Below, piece by piece: positions 34,704 through 44,858 of a DNA stretch of 57,715 nucleotides. Below the pieces are notes generated by a model that was not told where the DNA came from, made no database searches, and was given only the letters and a program-made list of their open reading frames with translations. The position numbers and the translations under genes are program-made. Source of the DNA: Alphaproteobacteria bacterium (GTDB lineage: Bacteria; Pseudomonadota; Alphaproteobacteria; Micropepsales; Micropepsaceae); assembly GCA_003139615.1 (NCBI GenBank), contig PLJH01000109.1:1-57715 (forward strand), read 5' to 3'. How positions within the stretch are numbered: the first letter of the stretch is position 1; each line of letters starts with the position of its first letter.

Positions 34704-36392
34704 ATGTCAGCACGACCGCGTGCTTTGAATGGCGCGATCGCCTGGGTGGCATTTGCCGTCCTGAGTCTGCTTGCCCCCTGCCTGGTTTCCCAGCCGGCGG
34801 CCGCTTCGATTCGGCACCACCACTGGGTTGGCGGGAGTACGGGGGTCGGTGCGACCGACCCCGACAAGGACGCGGCCCTGGTCGTCGATGGCGCCACGGG
34901 CAAGACCCTGTACGAGCGCAACGCCGACGCCCTGCGCCATCCCGCCTCCCTGACCAAGATGATGACCCTCTACCTGCTGTTCGAACAGCTGAAGAGCGGT
35001 CAGATGACCCTGGCGACGCCCATCACGGTGTCCGAACACGCAGCCAGCCAGCACCCGACCAAGCTTCACGTTCGTCCGGGCAACAGTGTTCCGACCGAGA
35101 CCGCGATCAAGGCGATCATTGTGCTTTCGGCCAACGATATCGCCGTGGCCGTCGCGGAAGCGATCGGCGGCACCGAAGCCCATTTCGCGGAATTGATGAC
35201 GGCCAAGGCCCACGAGCTTGGCATGACGCACACGTTCTACCACAACGCATCGGGCCTGCCCGACGAACAGCAGATCACCACAGCGCGCGATCTTGCGATT
35301 CTGGCGCACCATCTCGCCTACGATTTTCCGCAATATTTCCCCTACTTCGCGACGCCGTCTTTTGCGTATCGCACCGCCTATTACAACACGCATGACAATC
35401 TGATCGGCAACTATGAAGGCGCCGACGGAATCAAGACGGGCTACACACAAGCCTCCGGATTCAATCTCGTGTCGTCCGTCGTGCGCGGCGGCACGCATGT
35501 CGTCGGTGTGGTGATGGGCGGGCGTACCGCGCATCGGCGCGACGGCGAAATGATTCGCCTGCTCAACGACACCTTCGCGCAGATCGATCAAAATCCGCGT
35601 CTGGTCGCGCGCGCCACGATCCCGTGGCAGACCGTCGCCGAGAACACCCGCTCCGGCCCCGTGATCGCAGGCTTCCAGATTGGCGGCGCGGGCGTTCAGC
35701 CCCAGCCGGCTCCGCCACCGCGCGCAACCAATGCGCCGGCAGATCCGGATGACGAAGATGCCGCCGAAAGCCGTCCAGATCCCGATGACAACCAGGCCCC
35801 ACCCGCTCCCAACACCAACGTGATTGCGGCGGTGCCTGTGCCTTTCCCGCATCTGCCGGCTGCCGTTCCGGCGACAGCGCCTCCGCCGATGGTGCAGCAC
35901 ATCGCTCCTGTTGCGCCGCCTGCACTGCGGGTCGCGAGCAACATCCACGTGACGCCGACCCCGCGGCCTGCTTCACCGATCATCCTTGTGTCGTATCAGC
36001 CGCAGAACCGCCCACTTGTGACGCCGCGTGCCCGTGCCGAAGCGCTCGGCGAAGGCGACATCGGTGACGTGATCGAACATGTCGCGCGTTCGCCAGCGAA
36101 AATCGCTGCCGCCAGCCCGCCGCCTGCCATTTCCGGCGATAAGGATTGGGCGATCCAGATCGGCGCGTTTGTCGACATGGCGTCCGCGAAAGCCCAACTC
36201 GCATCCTATGCCGAGCATTCGATGGATGTTCTGGGGCAGGCCCAGCGCGTCGTCGTGCCGTTCAAATCGGCCGAAGGACAGACTTTGTTCCGCGCTCGCT
36301 TCGGGCCTTTCGTCGAGCGCGAAGCGCGCGAAGTGTGCGAACGCCTGACCGAACGCGGCCAGACCTGCTTCGCAGCGGTAGCCCAGCGCTAA
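34704..36392 (+). CDS. D-alanyl-D-alanine carboxypeptidase with C-terminal SPOR domain
   Basis: Peptidase S11 / class C penicillin-binding protein of 562 residues. A signal peptide (AVLSLLAPCLVSQPAAAS) is followed by the S-x-x-K motif SLTK at 82-85 (nucleophile Ser82), SxN as SAND at 141-143 and KTG at 243-245 (GIKTGYTQ). A Pro-rich linker (about 320-470) leads to a SPOR domain (about 480-562, WAIQIGAFVDMASAKAQL). It trims the terminal D-Ala of stem peptides, and the SPOR domain probably sends it to septal glycan. Its stop overlaps that of the convergent J-domain gene. Confidence 0.93.
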   Translation: MSARPRALNGAIAWVAFAVLSLLAPCLVSQPAAASIRHHHWVGGSTGVGATDPDKDAALVVDGATGKTLYERNADALRHPASLTKMMTLYLLFEQLKSGQMTLATPITVSEHAASQHPTKLHVRPGNSVPTETAIKAIIVLSANDIAVAVAEAIGGTEAHFAELMTAKAHELGMTHTFYHNASGLPDEQQITTARDLAILAHHLAYDFPQYFPYFATPSFAYRTAYYNTHDNLIGNYEGADGIKTGYTQASGFNLVSSVVRGGTHVVGVVMGGRTAHRRDGEMIRLLNDTFAQIDQNPRLVARATIPWQTVAENTRSGPVIAGFQIGGAGVQPQPAPPPRATNAPADPDDEDAAESRPDPDDNQAPPAPNTNVIAAVPVPFPHLPAAVPATAPPPMVQHIAPVAPPALRVASNIHVTPTPRPASPIILVSYQPQNRPLVTPRARAEALGEGDIGDVIEHVARSPAKIAAASPPPAISGDKDWAIQIGAFVDMASAKAQLASYAEHSMDVLGQAQRVVVPFKSAEGQTLFRARFGPFVEREAREVCERLTERGQTCFAAVAQR

Positions 36393-36844
36393 TTTCCGAG
36401 GAGCACGTCTTTCGCTTCATTGATTCGCGCGGCGGCTTCGCTTGAGCCGCCCACATCGGGGTGATTTTTCAGGATCAACTCGCGATGGGCGGCGAGGATC
36501 ATGCGTTCGTCCGCACCCGGCTGAAGCCCCAACACCGCGAATGCTTCGTTGCGCGTCATGCCGGAATCGGGGCGACGGGAGTCTTTTCTCGGAGCTTTCG
36601 CCTTGCGCACCTTGGAGAAAAACCAAAACGGCCGGCGCGCGAACAGGACGAAGGCAAGGACGGTAACCGCAATTGCGGGAACAATCCTCTCGGTTATCGC
36701 TAGGCCCAGCGCCGTGAGGAGCAGCGACCCGAAGGCGAAGTAACGCAGACTTCGCGCGAGCATTTTGGGATCCGCGCCGAGGAATTCCCGCAGCACGATC
36801 AGCAACAGGAGCAGCGCGATCGCGCCGAGGATCACGTCGATCAT
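36389..36844 (-). CDS. membrane-anchored J-domain protein
   Basis: A 151-residue protein with two N-terminal hydrophobic stretches (GAIALLLLLIVLREFLGA and FGSLLLTALGLAI / AVTVLAFVLFA), a basic linker, and a C-terminal J-domain with the HPD motif at 128-130 (LILKNHPDVGGSSEAAARIN). The J-domain stimulates DnaK ATPase, so it probably recruits DnaK to the inner membrane. The domain resembles the Tim14/DjlA-like short alphaproteobacterial DnaJ-type proteins. It is convergent with the carboxypeptidase and 34 bases downstream of mipZ. Confidence 0.88.
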   Translation of the reverse strand: MIDVILGAIALLLLLIVLREFLGADPKMLARSLRYFAFGSLLLTALGLAITERIVPAIAVTVLAFVLFARRPFWFFSKVRKAKAPRKDSRRPDSGMTRNEAFAVLGLQPGADERMILAAHRELILKNHPDVGGSSEAAARINEAKDVLLGN

Positions 36845-36878
36845 TCACATCTCTCAAGGGAGCGCGCGCGCAAGCTGT

Positions 36879-37712
36879 TCATGCCACCGCGGCCTTGGCG
36901 CCGAGTCCGGGCAGTTTCAACGTCTGAAGCAATTCGCGAACTTCCTGGCGCGCGGCGACATGGGACATCGTCAACGAAATCTCGAGGCCCGGTTGAGGCA
37001 GATCGAGCATGGTCAGACCCATGGGAAATAACTCGCGGAAGATCACGCGTTCGCCGAAGCCCGGCGCCACGCGAAAACCGATGCGTTGGGCGAGCGCGTC
37101 CAGTGCCGTTGTCAGCCGCTTTTTGTTGCGCCCCTGCGTCGATGCTATGCGATTGCGCATCACCACCCAATCGAGCGCGGGCTTGCGCGCAAGCAAACGC
37201 TTCTTGCGGCAATCCCACACGAAATCGCTGTAAAGGCTGGGCGTCTTGATCTCGAACGTGATGGGGTCGATGCGGGCGAGCAGATCGAAATCGACGAAGC
37301 TGTCATTGAGCGGCGTGACCAGCGTATCGGCAGATGCGTGCCCAAGCCGCGACAATTGCGTATCGGCGCCCGGCGTGTCGATCACGATGAAATCGAATTT
37401 CGTTTCGGCCTCACCGAGAAGCGCGGTCAGCCGCTTGTTTTCTTCTTCGGCCGCCGCATCGAGCGATTTCAGCGGCGAGCGAGGGAACGGAAGCACGTCG
37501 GGCATGGCGAGCGTGTTCGCACTTTTGTCGCGCCAGATCCCGCGATTTTCCAGATGGCGAGAAAAGCTCCGCTGCCGCGTGTCCAGATCGACGGCGCCGA
37601 CGCGCTTGCCCGCGCGCGCCAGCGCCACGGCCACATGCATGGCGGCGGTGGTCTTTCCCGAACCGCCCTTTTCATTCCCGAAGACGACGATGTGCGCCCG
37701 CTGATCCGTCAT
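36879..37712 (-). CDS. mipZ: MipZ, division-plane positioning ATPase
   Basis: ParA-like P-loop ATPase that forms a bipolar gradient and blocks FtsZ polymerisation away from midcell. The deviant Walker A GNEKGGSGKTT lies near residues 12-22. DLDTRQRSFSRHLENRG, IVIDTPGAD and the MipZ-specific TPLNDSFVDFDLLA with a long C-terminal half confirm it. 277 residues; the start is the ATG at 37712. The family is restricted to alphaproteobacteria that lack MinCD, and no min gene is visible here. Confidence 0.96.
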   Translation of the reverse strand: MTDQRAHIVVFGNEKGGSGKTTAAMHVAVALARAGKRVGAVDLDTRQRSFSRHLENRGIWRDKSANTLAMPDVLPFPRSPLKSLDAAAEEENKRLTALLGEAETKFDFIVIDTPGADTQLSRLGHASADTLVTPLNDSFVDFDLLARIDPITFEIKTPSLYSDFVWDCRKKRLLARKPALDWVVMRNRIASTQGRNKKRLTTALDALAQRIGFRVAPGFGERVIFRELFPMGLTMLDLPQPGLEISLTMSHVAARQEVRELLQTLKLPGLGAKAAVA

Positions 37713-37954
37713 AATTCCATGTCTAGTACCAAGGATTTGATTTTTCACCGTTCCTCTTGTCGCCGGCGGGCCACAAAAGGGGGTATCTCGCGCGGTTTCA
37801 GCGGCCGACGGGCAGTAGCTTATCGGCAACTATTATTAAATCACACTATTAGCGACATATGCTCGACGGCGCGAGCCGCGTTGCCAAAAAGGTCGGTTGA
37901 TAAGCGGTGCCAAGTCTCATCAACTGAAACTCATCAATTCGCCGGGGCGCAGTC

Positions 37955-38728
37955 ATGGCAACTCGACCGAATGCACATGCGGTCATTGTGTTTTTTGTTG
38001 CTGCGGTCGTGCTTTCGATTTCACTGGAAGTGCGCGATATCGCCCGGTGGTCCGGCTATCCAATCCCGCGATTCCAGATCCCCTTTGGCGGCGCGATCCT
38101 CGACAATCTGCTTGCGATATTGCTCGTCGTCGGCTCGACAATTGTTCTGTCCGCCAAGTCGCGATGGAATCTCGCGACCAATCTCGGGCTTCGCTGGAAT
38201 GGCTGGAAAGGCCCCGCGCTTGCGCTTTTGGCCACGGTGCCGTGCTGGTTGGGGCTGGCCTCGCAAGGCAATCTCGCGGGCGATATCGATCCGGTCGGCC
38301 TGCTGCTTCTTGCGGTACTCTTCCCCTTTGCGGAAGAAGTCGTCTTTCGTGGCTTCGGCTTCATCTTCGCAAATCTCCGGTTGGGTTGGCCGTTCCTTCT
38401 CGCGGCGCTCGTTCAGGCTGCAGCATTTGGAATGGTGCATTGGTTCGACGCGGGCGGCGGCGGAGGCATCGCGTTTCAGATCTTTCTGATCACGTTCTTC
38501 GGCGGCGTGGTGTTTGCATTCCTGGACGCGCTGGGCGGTTTTACCATCTGGAACGGATGGGTCTTCCACGCCTCTCTGAATGCTGCGTGGATGGTGTTCG
38601 CGGTGTCCGATACCGCCGCAACCGGATGGGTGGGAAATTTGCTGCGTTTGGCCAGTGCAGCATTAGCGCTCGCGCTTCTATCTCTGGTCGCGTGGCATGA
38701 AAGAAGCCGGGACATCGGCGGAAGCTAA
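37955..38728 (+). CDS. CPBP family intramembrane metalloprotease
   Basis: Polytopic membrane protein of 257 residues with about eight hydrophobic segments. Glu127, Glu128 and Arg132 lie in [12 protein letters not shown], the CAAX-protease/abi motif 1, and His162 of [10 protein letters not shown] is motif 2. The third motif is [14 protein letters not shown] members cleave prenylated or other membrane substrates or protect against bacteriocins; the role here is unknown. The 242-base gap before it contains the mipZ promoter and no other gene. The stop overlaps the putA stop. Confidence 0.85.
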   Translation: MATRPNAHAVIVFFVAAVVLSISLEVRDIARWSGYPIPRFQIPFGGAILDNLLAILLVVGSTIVLSAKSRWNLATNLGLRWNGWKGPALALLATVPCWLGLASQGNLAGDIDPVGLLLLAVLFPFAEEVVFRGFGFIFANLRLGWPFLLAALVQAAAFGMVHWFDAGGGGGIAFQIFLITFFGGVVFAFLDALGGFTIWNGWVFHASLNAAWMVFAVSDTAATGWVGNLLRLASAALALALLSLVAWHERSRDIGGS

Positions 38729-41700
38729 ATCCCGTCCTGTTCGCTGGAGAGGAGTGCCGCGTTTCCGCCCGCGGCTGTCGTGTTGACCGTGTAAGTACGT
38801 TCGAGCGCGAAACGCTGCAGATAGTGAGGACCGCCGGCTTTCGGACCCGTGCCCGACAGGCCTTCGCCGCCGAAAGGCTGCACACCCACCACCGCGCCGA
38901 TCTGGTTGCGGTTCACATAGATGTTTCCGGCGTGGATGCGCGCGCGCACGAAATCCGCAGTTTCCTCGATGCGGCTATGCACGCCGAGGGTCAGGCCATA
39001 GCCCGTCGCATTGATCGCGTCGCAAACCTCGCCCAGCTTGTCGGAGGCATACCGCACCACATGAAGAACGGGTCCGAACACTTCGCGCTGCAACGCGCCA
39101 ATCGATGCGATCTCGAACACATGCGGCGGAAAGAACACCCCATTGGCGAGGTCGGGCGAGACGGCAAGCTTGCGCAACAGTTTCGCCTCGCGGGTCATGC
39201 GCGTGACATGCGCTTCGAGATTGGCGCGCGCCTCTTCGTCGATCACCGGACCGATATCGGTGTCGAGACGCATCGGATCGCCGAGTTTGATCTCGTCCAT
39301 TGCGCCGAGGATGAGTTCCAGCATCTTGTCGGCGACATCGTCCTGGAGGAACAGCACGCGCAGGGCTGAGCAGCGCTGGCCCGCACTATCGAAGGCGGAT
39401 GCGATCACGTCGCGCGTGACCTGCTCGGGCAACGCGGTCGAATCGACGATCATCGCATTCTGGCCACCGGTCTCCGCGATCAGGGTTGCAAGCGGGCCGT
39501 TGCGTTGGGCCAGCGCGCGATTGATGGAGGTTGCCGCTTCCGTCGAACCTGTGAATGCGACACCCGAAAGCCGCGCATCGCCGAACAACGCATTGCCGAT
39601 GCGCGGACCATCGCCCGGAAGCAGGTGGAGGATATTTGCGGGCACACCCGCTTCATGCATCAACCTGACGGCCGCAGCCGCGATGAGAGGCGTTTGCTCG
39701 GCAGGCTTGGCCAGCACCGCGTTGCCTGCCGCGAGCGCGCCGGCCACCTGCCCCGTGAAGATGGCGAGCGGAAAATTCCAGGGCGAGATGCAGGCGAAGA
39801 CGCCGCGGCCATGCAGCGAGAGTTCGTTCTCTTCGCCGGTCGGTCCGGGCAAGACGGTGGGCTTGTCGAACAAGGTACGCGCCCGCTCGGCATAATAGCG
39901 CAGGAAATCCACCGCCTCGCGCACTTCGCCCAAAGCATTGGGCAGCGTCTTGCCCGCTTCGCGCACCGCGAGCATCATCAGATGTGCCCGGTTTTTCTCA
40001 AACAGATCGGCGGCGCGTTCGAGGATGGTGGCGCGCGCAGAGCCGCCCAGGCGATCCCAGCTTTCGTAAGCCGCGTGTCCCCGCGCAAGCGCATCGGTCG
40101 CATCTGCCGCGCTCGCCTCGACCACTTCGCCGACTGTGCGGCAGCGATCCGACGGATCGCGCACGGCCGCACCTGTTCCCTTGCGCTCCTCGCCGCCCAC
40201 GATGGGCGCCGCGCGTTGAGGCGTACGCAGCGATGTTTCCATCTCGGCGATCATCGGCGCACTGATCATGGGATCGCTCCACAAGAAGCCGCTGGAATTT
40301 TTCCGTCCCGGCAGAAGATCGACGGGCTTGCGGATGATCGCGCTGCGGCGGGGATGTTGGGCCGCCAGCTGTGCGACCGGATCGGCGATGATCTCGTCAA
40401 TGGGCGCTTCGTCGTCGGCGAGGCGATTGACGAAAGACGTGTTGGCGCCGTTTTCCAGAAGCCGCCGCACAAGATAGGCCAACAGATCCTCATGCGTGCC
40501 GACTGGCGCATAGATGCGCGTACCCGCGCCGCCATATTCCGGCTTCTTCACATCGCGGTAGAGTTCATAAAGCGCCTCACCCATGCCGTGCAGTCGCTGG
40601 TATTCGAAATCGGCGCGCCCGCCCGCGAACACCTGGATAGCGGAGAGCGTATGCGCATTGTGGGTCGCGAATTGCGGGAATATCTCGTTGCGCCGCGCCA
40701 GCAACGCGCGGGCACAGGCGAGATAGGACGTATCGGTGCCGGATTTCCGCGTGAAGACCGGATAATCTACGAGCCCCAGCTCCTGCGCGCGTTTGATCTC
40801 GGAATCCCAATAAGCGCCCTTCACGAGCCGCACGGGAATGCGCCGGTTCTGCCGCCGCGCAAGTTCGCCGAGCCAATTGATCACGGGAAGCGCACGTTTC
40901 TGATAGGCCTGCACGGCAAGTCCAAGCCCGTCCCAGCCGCGCAAGGGCTCCGCCTCGCCCATCGCTTCGAACACGTCGAGCATCAGATCGAGGCGCTCGG
41001 CTTCCTCCGCATCGACCGTGAGGCCCAGATTGGCCTTGCGCGCTTCGGCGCCCAGCGCCACAAGCGAAGGCAATAGTTCCGCGAACACGCGTTCGCGCTT
41101 GACCCATTCGTAGCGCGGATGCAGCGCGGACAGCTTCACCGAGATGCTAGGTCGTTCGAACACCGGCGCTTCCATGTCGGGTTCGGCGCGGGCAAGCGCC
41201 GCGAGCGCATTGCGGTAGGATTCGAGATACCGCGCCGCATCGTGGCGCGTATAGGCTGCCTCGCCCAGCATGTCGAAGGAGAAGCGATAGCCCTGCTTGA
41301 TCCAGCCGCGCGCTTCCTTCAGCGCTTCGTCGATATTGCGGCCGAGCACGAACTGGCGGCCGAGGATGCGCATCGCAAGCGTGACCGCCTGGCGGATGAC
41401 GGGTTCGCCCGAGCGCGCGACGAGCTTTTTCCAGATGCCTTCGAAATCCCATTTGGACGCGCTGTCGAGCTTGACGATGCGGCCCGTCAGCATCAGCGCG
41501 AAGGTGGACGCGTTGACAAAGGTGGAATCCGATTTGTTGCGGTGACGCGCCCAGTCGCCGCTGCCGATCTTGTCGCGGATCAGTTTGTCGGCGGTCGCGG
41601 TGTCGGGGACGCGCAGCAGCGATTCCGCGAGGCACATCAGCACCACGCCTTCTTCGCTCGACAGGGCATATTCCTGGGTGAACGCATCGACGCCGCTGCG

Positions 41701-41874
41701 CTTGTCGCGCGTGGTGCGGATGCGTTGCACGAGTTCGCGGGCGAGGGCCTCGGTGCCGGCGCGTTCGCCGGGCGACAGGCGGGCCCGCTCGATGAGGCCC
41801 GCAGTTGCGGTCTCTTCGTCGGCAAGGAAGGCGTCGGAAATGGCCTGGCGGGAGGGATTCATGGGCAGCGTCAT
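38725..41874 (-). CDS. putA: bifunctional proline dehydrogenase / glutamate-gamma-semialdehyde dehydrogenase PutA
   Basis: Oxidises proline to glutamate in two steps at the membrane. It is 1049 residues. The PRODH barrel (about 110-460) has [30 protein letters not shown] and YQRLHGMGE; the aldehyde dehydrogenase domain (about 530-1020) has [25 protein letters not shown] and the active Cys in [10 protein letters not shown]. It has no N-terminal ribbon-helix-helix domain, so it cannot act as its own repressor and belongs to the short PutA type A class. The ATG at 41874 is chosen; upstream frame is antisense to panC. Confidence 0.96.
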   Translation of the reverse strand: MTLPMNPSRQAISDAFLADEETATAGLIERARLSPGERAGTEALARELVQRIRTTRDKRSGVDAFTQEYALSSEEGVVLMCLAESLLRVPDTATADKLIRDKIGSGDWARHRNKSDSTFVNASTFALMLTGRIVKLDSASKWDFEGIWKKLVARSGEPVIRQAVTLAMRILGRQFVLGRNIDEALKEARGWIKQGYRFSFDMLGEAAYTRHDAARYLESYRNALAALARAEPDMEAPVFERPSISVKLSALHPRYEWVKRERVFAELLPSLVALGAEARKANLGLTVDAEEAERLDLMLDVFEAMGEAEPLRGWDGLGLAVQAYQKRALPVINWLGELARRQNRRIPVRLVKGAYWDSEIKRAQELGLVDYPVFTRKSGTDTSYLACARALLARRNEIFPQFATHNAHTLSAIQVFAGGRADFEYQRLHGMGEALYELYRDVKKPEYGGAGTRIYAPVGTHEDLLAYLVRRLLENGANTSFVNRLADDEAPIDEIIADPVAQLAAQHPRRSAIIRKPVDLLPGRKNSSGFLWSDPMISAPMIAEMETSLRTPQRAAPIVGGEERKGTGAAVRDPSDRCRTVGEVVEASAADATDALARGHAAYESWDRLGGSARATILERAADLFEKNRAHLMMLAVREAGKTLPNALGEVREAVDFLRYYAERARTLFDKPTVLPGPTGEENELSLHGRGVFACISPWNFPLAIFTGQVAGALAAGNAVLAKPAEQTPLIAAAAVRLMHEAGVPANILHLLPGDGPRIGNALFGDARLSGVAFTGSTEAATSINRALAQRNGPLATLIAETGGQNAMIVDSTALPEQVTRDVIASAFDSAGQRCSALRVLFLQDDVADKMLELILGAMDEIKLGDPMRLDTDIGPVIDEEARANLEAHVTRMTREAKLLRKLAVSPDLANGVFFPPHVFEIASIGALQREVFGPVLHVVRYASDKLGEVCDAINATGYGLTLGVHSRIEETADFVRARIHAGNIYVNRNQIGAVVGVQPFGGEGLSGTGPKAGGPHYLQRFALERTYTVNTTAAGGNAALLSSEQDGI

Positions 41875-42036
41875 GACCGGAATCGCGCGCAATTTCCAGT
41901 GGGTCGTGGCTTGGTTTGCGCCGATTTCGGGAAATGTCAGGGGGTCTGCGGATTGTGCTGCAAAATTACTCGGCAAGGGGCTTGGAAATGCCTGATCGCA
42001 ATGCCAATTCCAACAGATCCGCTTTAGTGTCCCGCC

Positions 42037-42885
42037 ATGCCTATGCCTCCCGTCGTCGAGACCATCGCAGACCTCCGCGCCCGCGTTGCGGGCTGGCGCA
42101 AGGACGAATCCGCCCGGATCGGCCTCGTGCCGACCATGGGCGCGCTGCACGAGGGCCATCTCTCGCTGGTGCGCGAGATGAAGGCGCGGACGGATCGCGT
42201 GGTGGTCAGCATCTTCGTGAATCCGGCCCAGTTCGCACCGCACGAGGATTTCGACCGCTATCCCCGCAACATGGAAGACGATCTCGCCAAGCTCGCGACG
42301 ACCAGGGCCGATCTTGTCTTCGCACCCGGCGTGGCCGAGATGTATCCGCACGGCTTCGCAACCGGGATCGAAGTGGCCGGGCCCTCTGCCGGTCTCGAAA
42401 CCGATTTCCGGCCGCATTTCTTTGGGGGTGTGGCGACCGTAGTGGCCAAGCTCCTCATCGCGGCCCTGCCCGACATCGCGATCTTCGGCGAGAAGGATTA
42501 CCAGCAGCTCCTCGTGATCAGGCGCCTGACCGTCGATCTCGGCCTGCCGATCGAGATCATCGGCGGCGCCATCGTACGCGAACCCGACGGCCTCGCAATG
42601 TCGTCGCGCAACGCCTATCTCAAACCCGATGAGCGGCGCATCGCGGGAAAGCTCAATCTCGTGCTGAAGGGTGTGGCTTCGCGCGCGCGCAGCGGCCACG
42701 CGATCCCGGCTACCGAAGCCGCCGGCAAGACCGCGCTCCTTGAAGCCGGATTCAATTCGGTTGACTACGTTGCGATCCGCGATGCGGAAACGCTCGAGAA
42801 AATCGAAACGCTCTTCCGGCCCGCACGCATTCTCGCTGCCGCCAAGGTCGGCGCGACGAGGTTGATCGACAATTTTGCAGTTTGA
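42037..42885 (+). CDS. panC: pantothenate synthetase
   Basis: Condenses pantoate and beta-alanine with ATP to pantothenate, in coenzyme A synthesis. The HIGH-like nucleotide motif is PTMGALHEGHLSLVREMK at residues 31-48. FVNPAQFAPHEDFDRYPR, FFGGVATVVAKLL, FGEKDYQQLLVIRRLTVDL and AMSSRNAYLKPDE are all family sequences; 282 residues is normal. No panB is adjacent in this window. It is divergent from putA. Confidence 0.97.
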   Translation: MPMPPVVETIADLRARVAGWRKDESARIGLVPTMGALHEGHLSLVREMKARTDRVVVSIFVNPAQFAPHEDFDRYPRNMEDDLAKLATTRADLVFAPGVAEMYPHGFATGIEVAGPSAGLETDFRPHFFGGVATVVAKLLIAALPDIAIFGEKDYQQLLVIRRLTVDLGLPIEIIGGAIVREPDGLAMSSRNAYLKPDERRIAGKLNLVLKGVASRARSGHAIPATEAAGKTALLEAGFNSVDYVAIRDAETLEKIETLFRPARILAAAKVGATRLIDNFAV

Positions 42886-42926
42886 CGGCGCCAACCCGCA
42901 GGCGCGGACCCGCTACGACTCTGCTG

Positions 42927-44282
42927 TCACGGGACGCCTTCCGGCTTGATGTCCGTGAACAGCGCGAAGGGATGCACGCGCAAATAGGCCGACAGTAGCG
43001 GCTGCATGGCACCCGGCACGGGCTTGCGCCGGTCTATCCAGGCCTGCACTTCGCCCCGATCGCTCTCGATCCCGGCCGCAATCTGATCCGTCGCGAGATT
43101 TTGTTGCGCGATTTGCTGGGCCAACCCGACACCCCACCGGTCGGGTTCCTTCGTGTCTTCCAATTTGAAGGTGCGTTCGCCGACGTCGCGCATCCACGCC
43201 GTCACGCGATCCGACAGATATCCCGCCGTGATGCCCAAGAAAGAAATCAGATAGGGGCTCATGTTGGAATTGCCCTGACCGGCGGGGCTTTGCGAAAGTG
43301 CGAGAACCCCGGCCGAGGCAAAGAAATAAAGCGATAGCGCCACCGCCGCCCCCAGCCCGATGCGGAACAGCATTTCGCTGGGCTTCTTGATCTCGCCGAA
43401 AAGGATCATTTCGCGCGCCAGGTAAATCAGGCTGCCCAGCATTCCCATGAATATCGAGAGCATCAGCACAAGCATGGTATTCGGTACGAGAACGACATCG
43501 AACAAACGGGACCCGACCAACCATTTGAACGCCCGGAAATCCTCGACGACGCTCCGATAGGACGCATTTTTCAGCCTGTCCGGAAGCTGGGGGTTTTCCA
43601 GTTGCGGGACTAATTTCTTTTCCGTGACCTCGTCGGCTTGATCTCGCGATTCAGCGTCGTCGTATAATTCCTTGGCGAGCGTAAAGTCCTGCATCGGCGC
43701 CGAAAGCGCGCTCGACAACGCGGCAACGAAGCCGGGGTTCGAACGCTGCGCGCCTGCTTCGGGCGGCGCCGGCTTCTCTTTGGTCTTTGCCTCTTCGATG
43801 AACGCATCGACGCTTTGGTCGAGGCCGTACCAGTCCTGCAGATTGCCGGTGAGTTTTGGAAGACTCCCGCTCGCCGCGGGGTCGTATGGGTATCTGGCCT
43901 CCACGCTGCGGATGATGCTTTGAACTCCGCTGCGCAAATTCAGCATCTTGGACTCTTGATCGATCATCATCTCCCGGTGCGTCGCGCGCTCGGCTCGCAG
44001 GGCGTTCAGCTGGCCGGTCAGCGAAGCACTCTGCCCATCGATCGAATCGAGCGTCGCGATGTCGAGGCGCACCGACCCGATCGTCGCAGGCGTCTGGAGA
44101 TCGGTATTGGTTTGAACTGATCCCTGCAAGGAAAGCGCGGAAATGAGGAATAGGACGCCGAGGAACACGACGGCAAAACTCACAAGCAATACGACGCCCT
44201 CGACAAATCGCGCCGAAAGCCCCGGCAGTCTTTCCAGGAACGGCCTCGCCGATTTCACCGGGCTGTTTGCAATATCGGACAT
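42927..44282 (-). CDS. hypothetical polytopic membrane protein with coiled coil
   Basis: Unrecognised 451-residue inner-membrane protein. It has one N-terminal helix (about 22-46, VEGVVLLVSFAVVFLGVLFL), a large loop (about 50-255) with a predicted coiled coil (SLTGQLNALRAERATHREMM), three further helices (about 265-293 LFDVVLVPNTMLVLMLSIFM, 307-328 FRIGLGAAVALSLYFFASAG, and a short one SPYLISFLGITAGYLSD), and a basic C-terminus. No catalytic motif is seen. Convergent with panC and without an operon partner; it ends 41 bases from panC. Function unknown. Confidence 0.6.
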   Translation of the reverse strand: MSDIANSPVKSARPFLERLPGLSARFVEGVVLLVSFAVVFLGVLFLISALSLQGSVQTNTDLQTPATIGSVRLDIATLDSIDGQSASLTGQLNALRAERATHREMMIDQESKMLNLRSGVQSIIRSVEARYPYDPAASGSLPKLTGNLQDWYGLDQSVDAFIEEAKTKEKPAPPEAGAQRSNPGFVAALSSALSAPMQDFTLAKELYDDAESRDQADEVTEKKLVPQLENPQLPDRLKNASYRSVVEDFRAFKWLVGSRLFDVVLVPNTMLVLMLSIFMGMLGSLIYLAREMILFGEIKKPSEMLFRIGLGAAVALSLYFFASAGVLALSQSPAGQGNSNMSPYLISFLGITAGYLSDRVTAWMRDVGERTFKLEDTKEPDRWGVGLAQQIAQQNLATDQIAAGIESDRGEVQAWIDRRKPVPGAMQPLLSAYLRVHPFALFTDIKPEGVP

Positions 44283-44421
44283 TGTCACCCCTCTCACACC
44301 CTGGCGGCAAGTCTATGTGTCTATCGTGCCAAACACAAATTTGAGAAAGTGCAATACAATGGAGCATATGGATTGAGTGCGTCCAAAAGCTCGCCAGGTG
44401 TGAATTGCGGCAAGCGGCGCT

Positions 44422-44853
44422 CTACAGCAACCCCAACTCCGCCAGTTCTATCTTCAACGCTTGCGGCAAGCCCTTGCCGCCTTTGAGATCGCGCACATCG
44501 GGTGGGGCTGCTTCGGGATCGAGATAGCGCCAGCCCTGGAACGGCCGATGCGAGCGGCGCAATGTGGGAACGAGCTTGGGTTCATAGACGAGCCCGCAAT
44601 GGGGCACGCCTTCGCGGATGAGCGAGCGCAGTTCGAGCAGTTTTTGGCGCGCGGCGATCTGACCCTTGATCACCCAATAGAGCGAGCCGCCTTCGAGCAG
44701 CTCTTCCACGCGCTTTGGCGTCTGCCGCGTCACATGCATCAGTTCGAGCTTCTTGCCCTTTTTCTTGAGGTCCGTGAGGCGGCGCTTCTGCCATTGGGCG
44801 AGATCGTCGAGCGTCTCCACGCCGACGCAAAGCTTGATCAGATGCAATGTCAT
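44422..44853 (-). CDS. DUF1489 family protein
   Basis: Conserved alphaproteobacterial protein of 143 residues: HLIKLCVGVETLDDLAQWQK, then LMHVTRQTPKRVEELLEGGS, LYWVIKGQIAARQKLL and the closing YLDPEAAPPDVRDLKGGKG. No membrane or signal sequence. Function unknown. The start is five bases behind the stop of methylcrotonyl-CoA carboxylase alpha, so it is read as the last gene of that operon. Confidence 0.88.
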   Translation of the reverse strand: MTLHLIKLCVGVETLDDLAQWQKRRLTDLKKKGKKLELMHVTRQTPKRVEELLEGGSLYWVIKGQIAARQKLLELRSLIREGVPHCGLVYEPKLVPTLRRSHRPFQGWRYLDPEAAPPDVRDLKGGKGLPQALKIELAELGLL

Positions 44854-44858
44854 GACAG

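Noticed and set aside
41875-42894. N-terminal extension of the putA frame
   Set aside because: Antisense to panC, with no similarity to PutA or a ribbon-helix-helix domain; putA starts at 41874.
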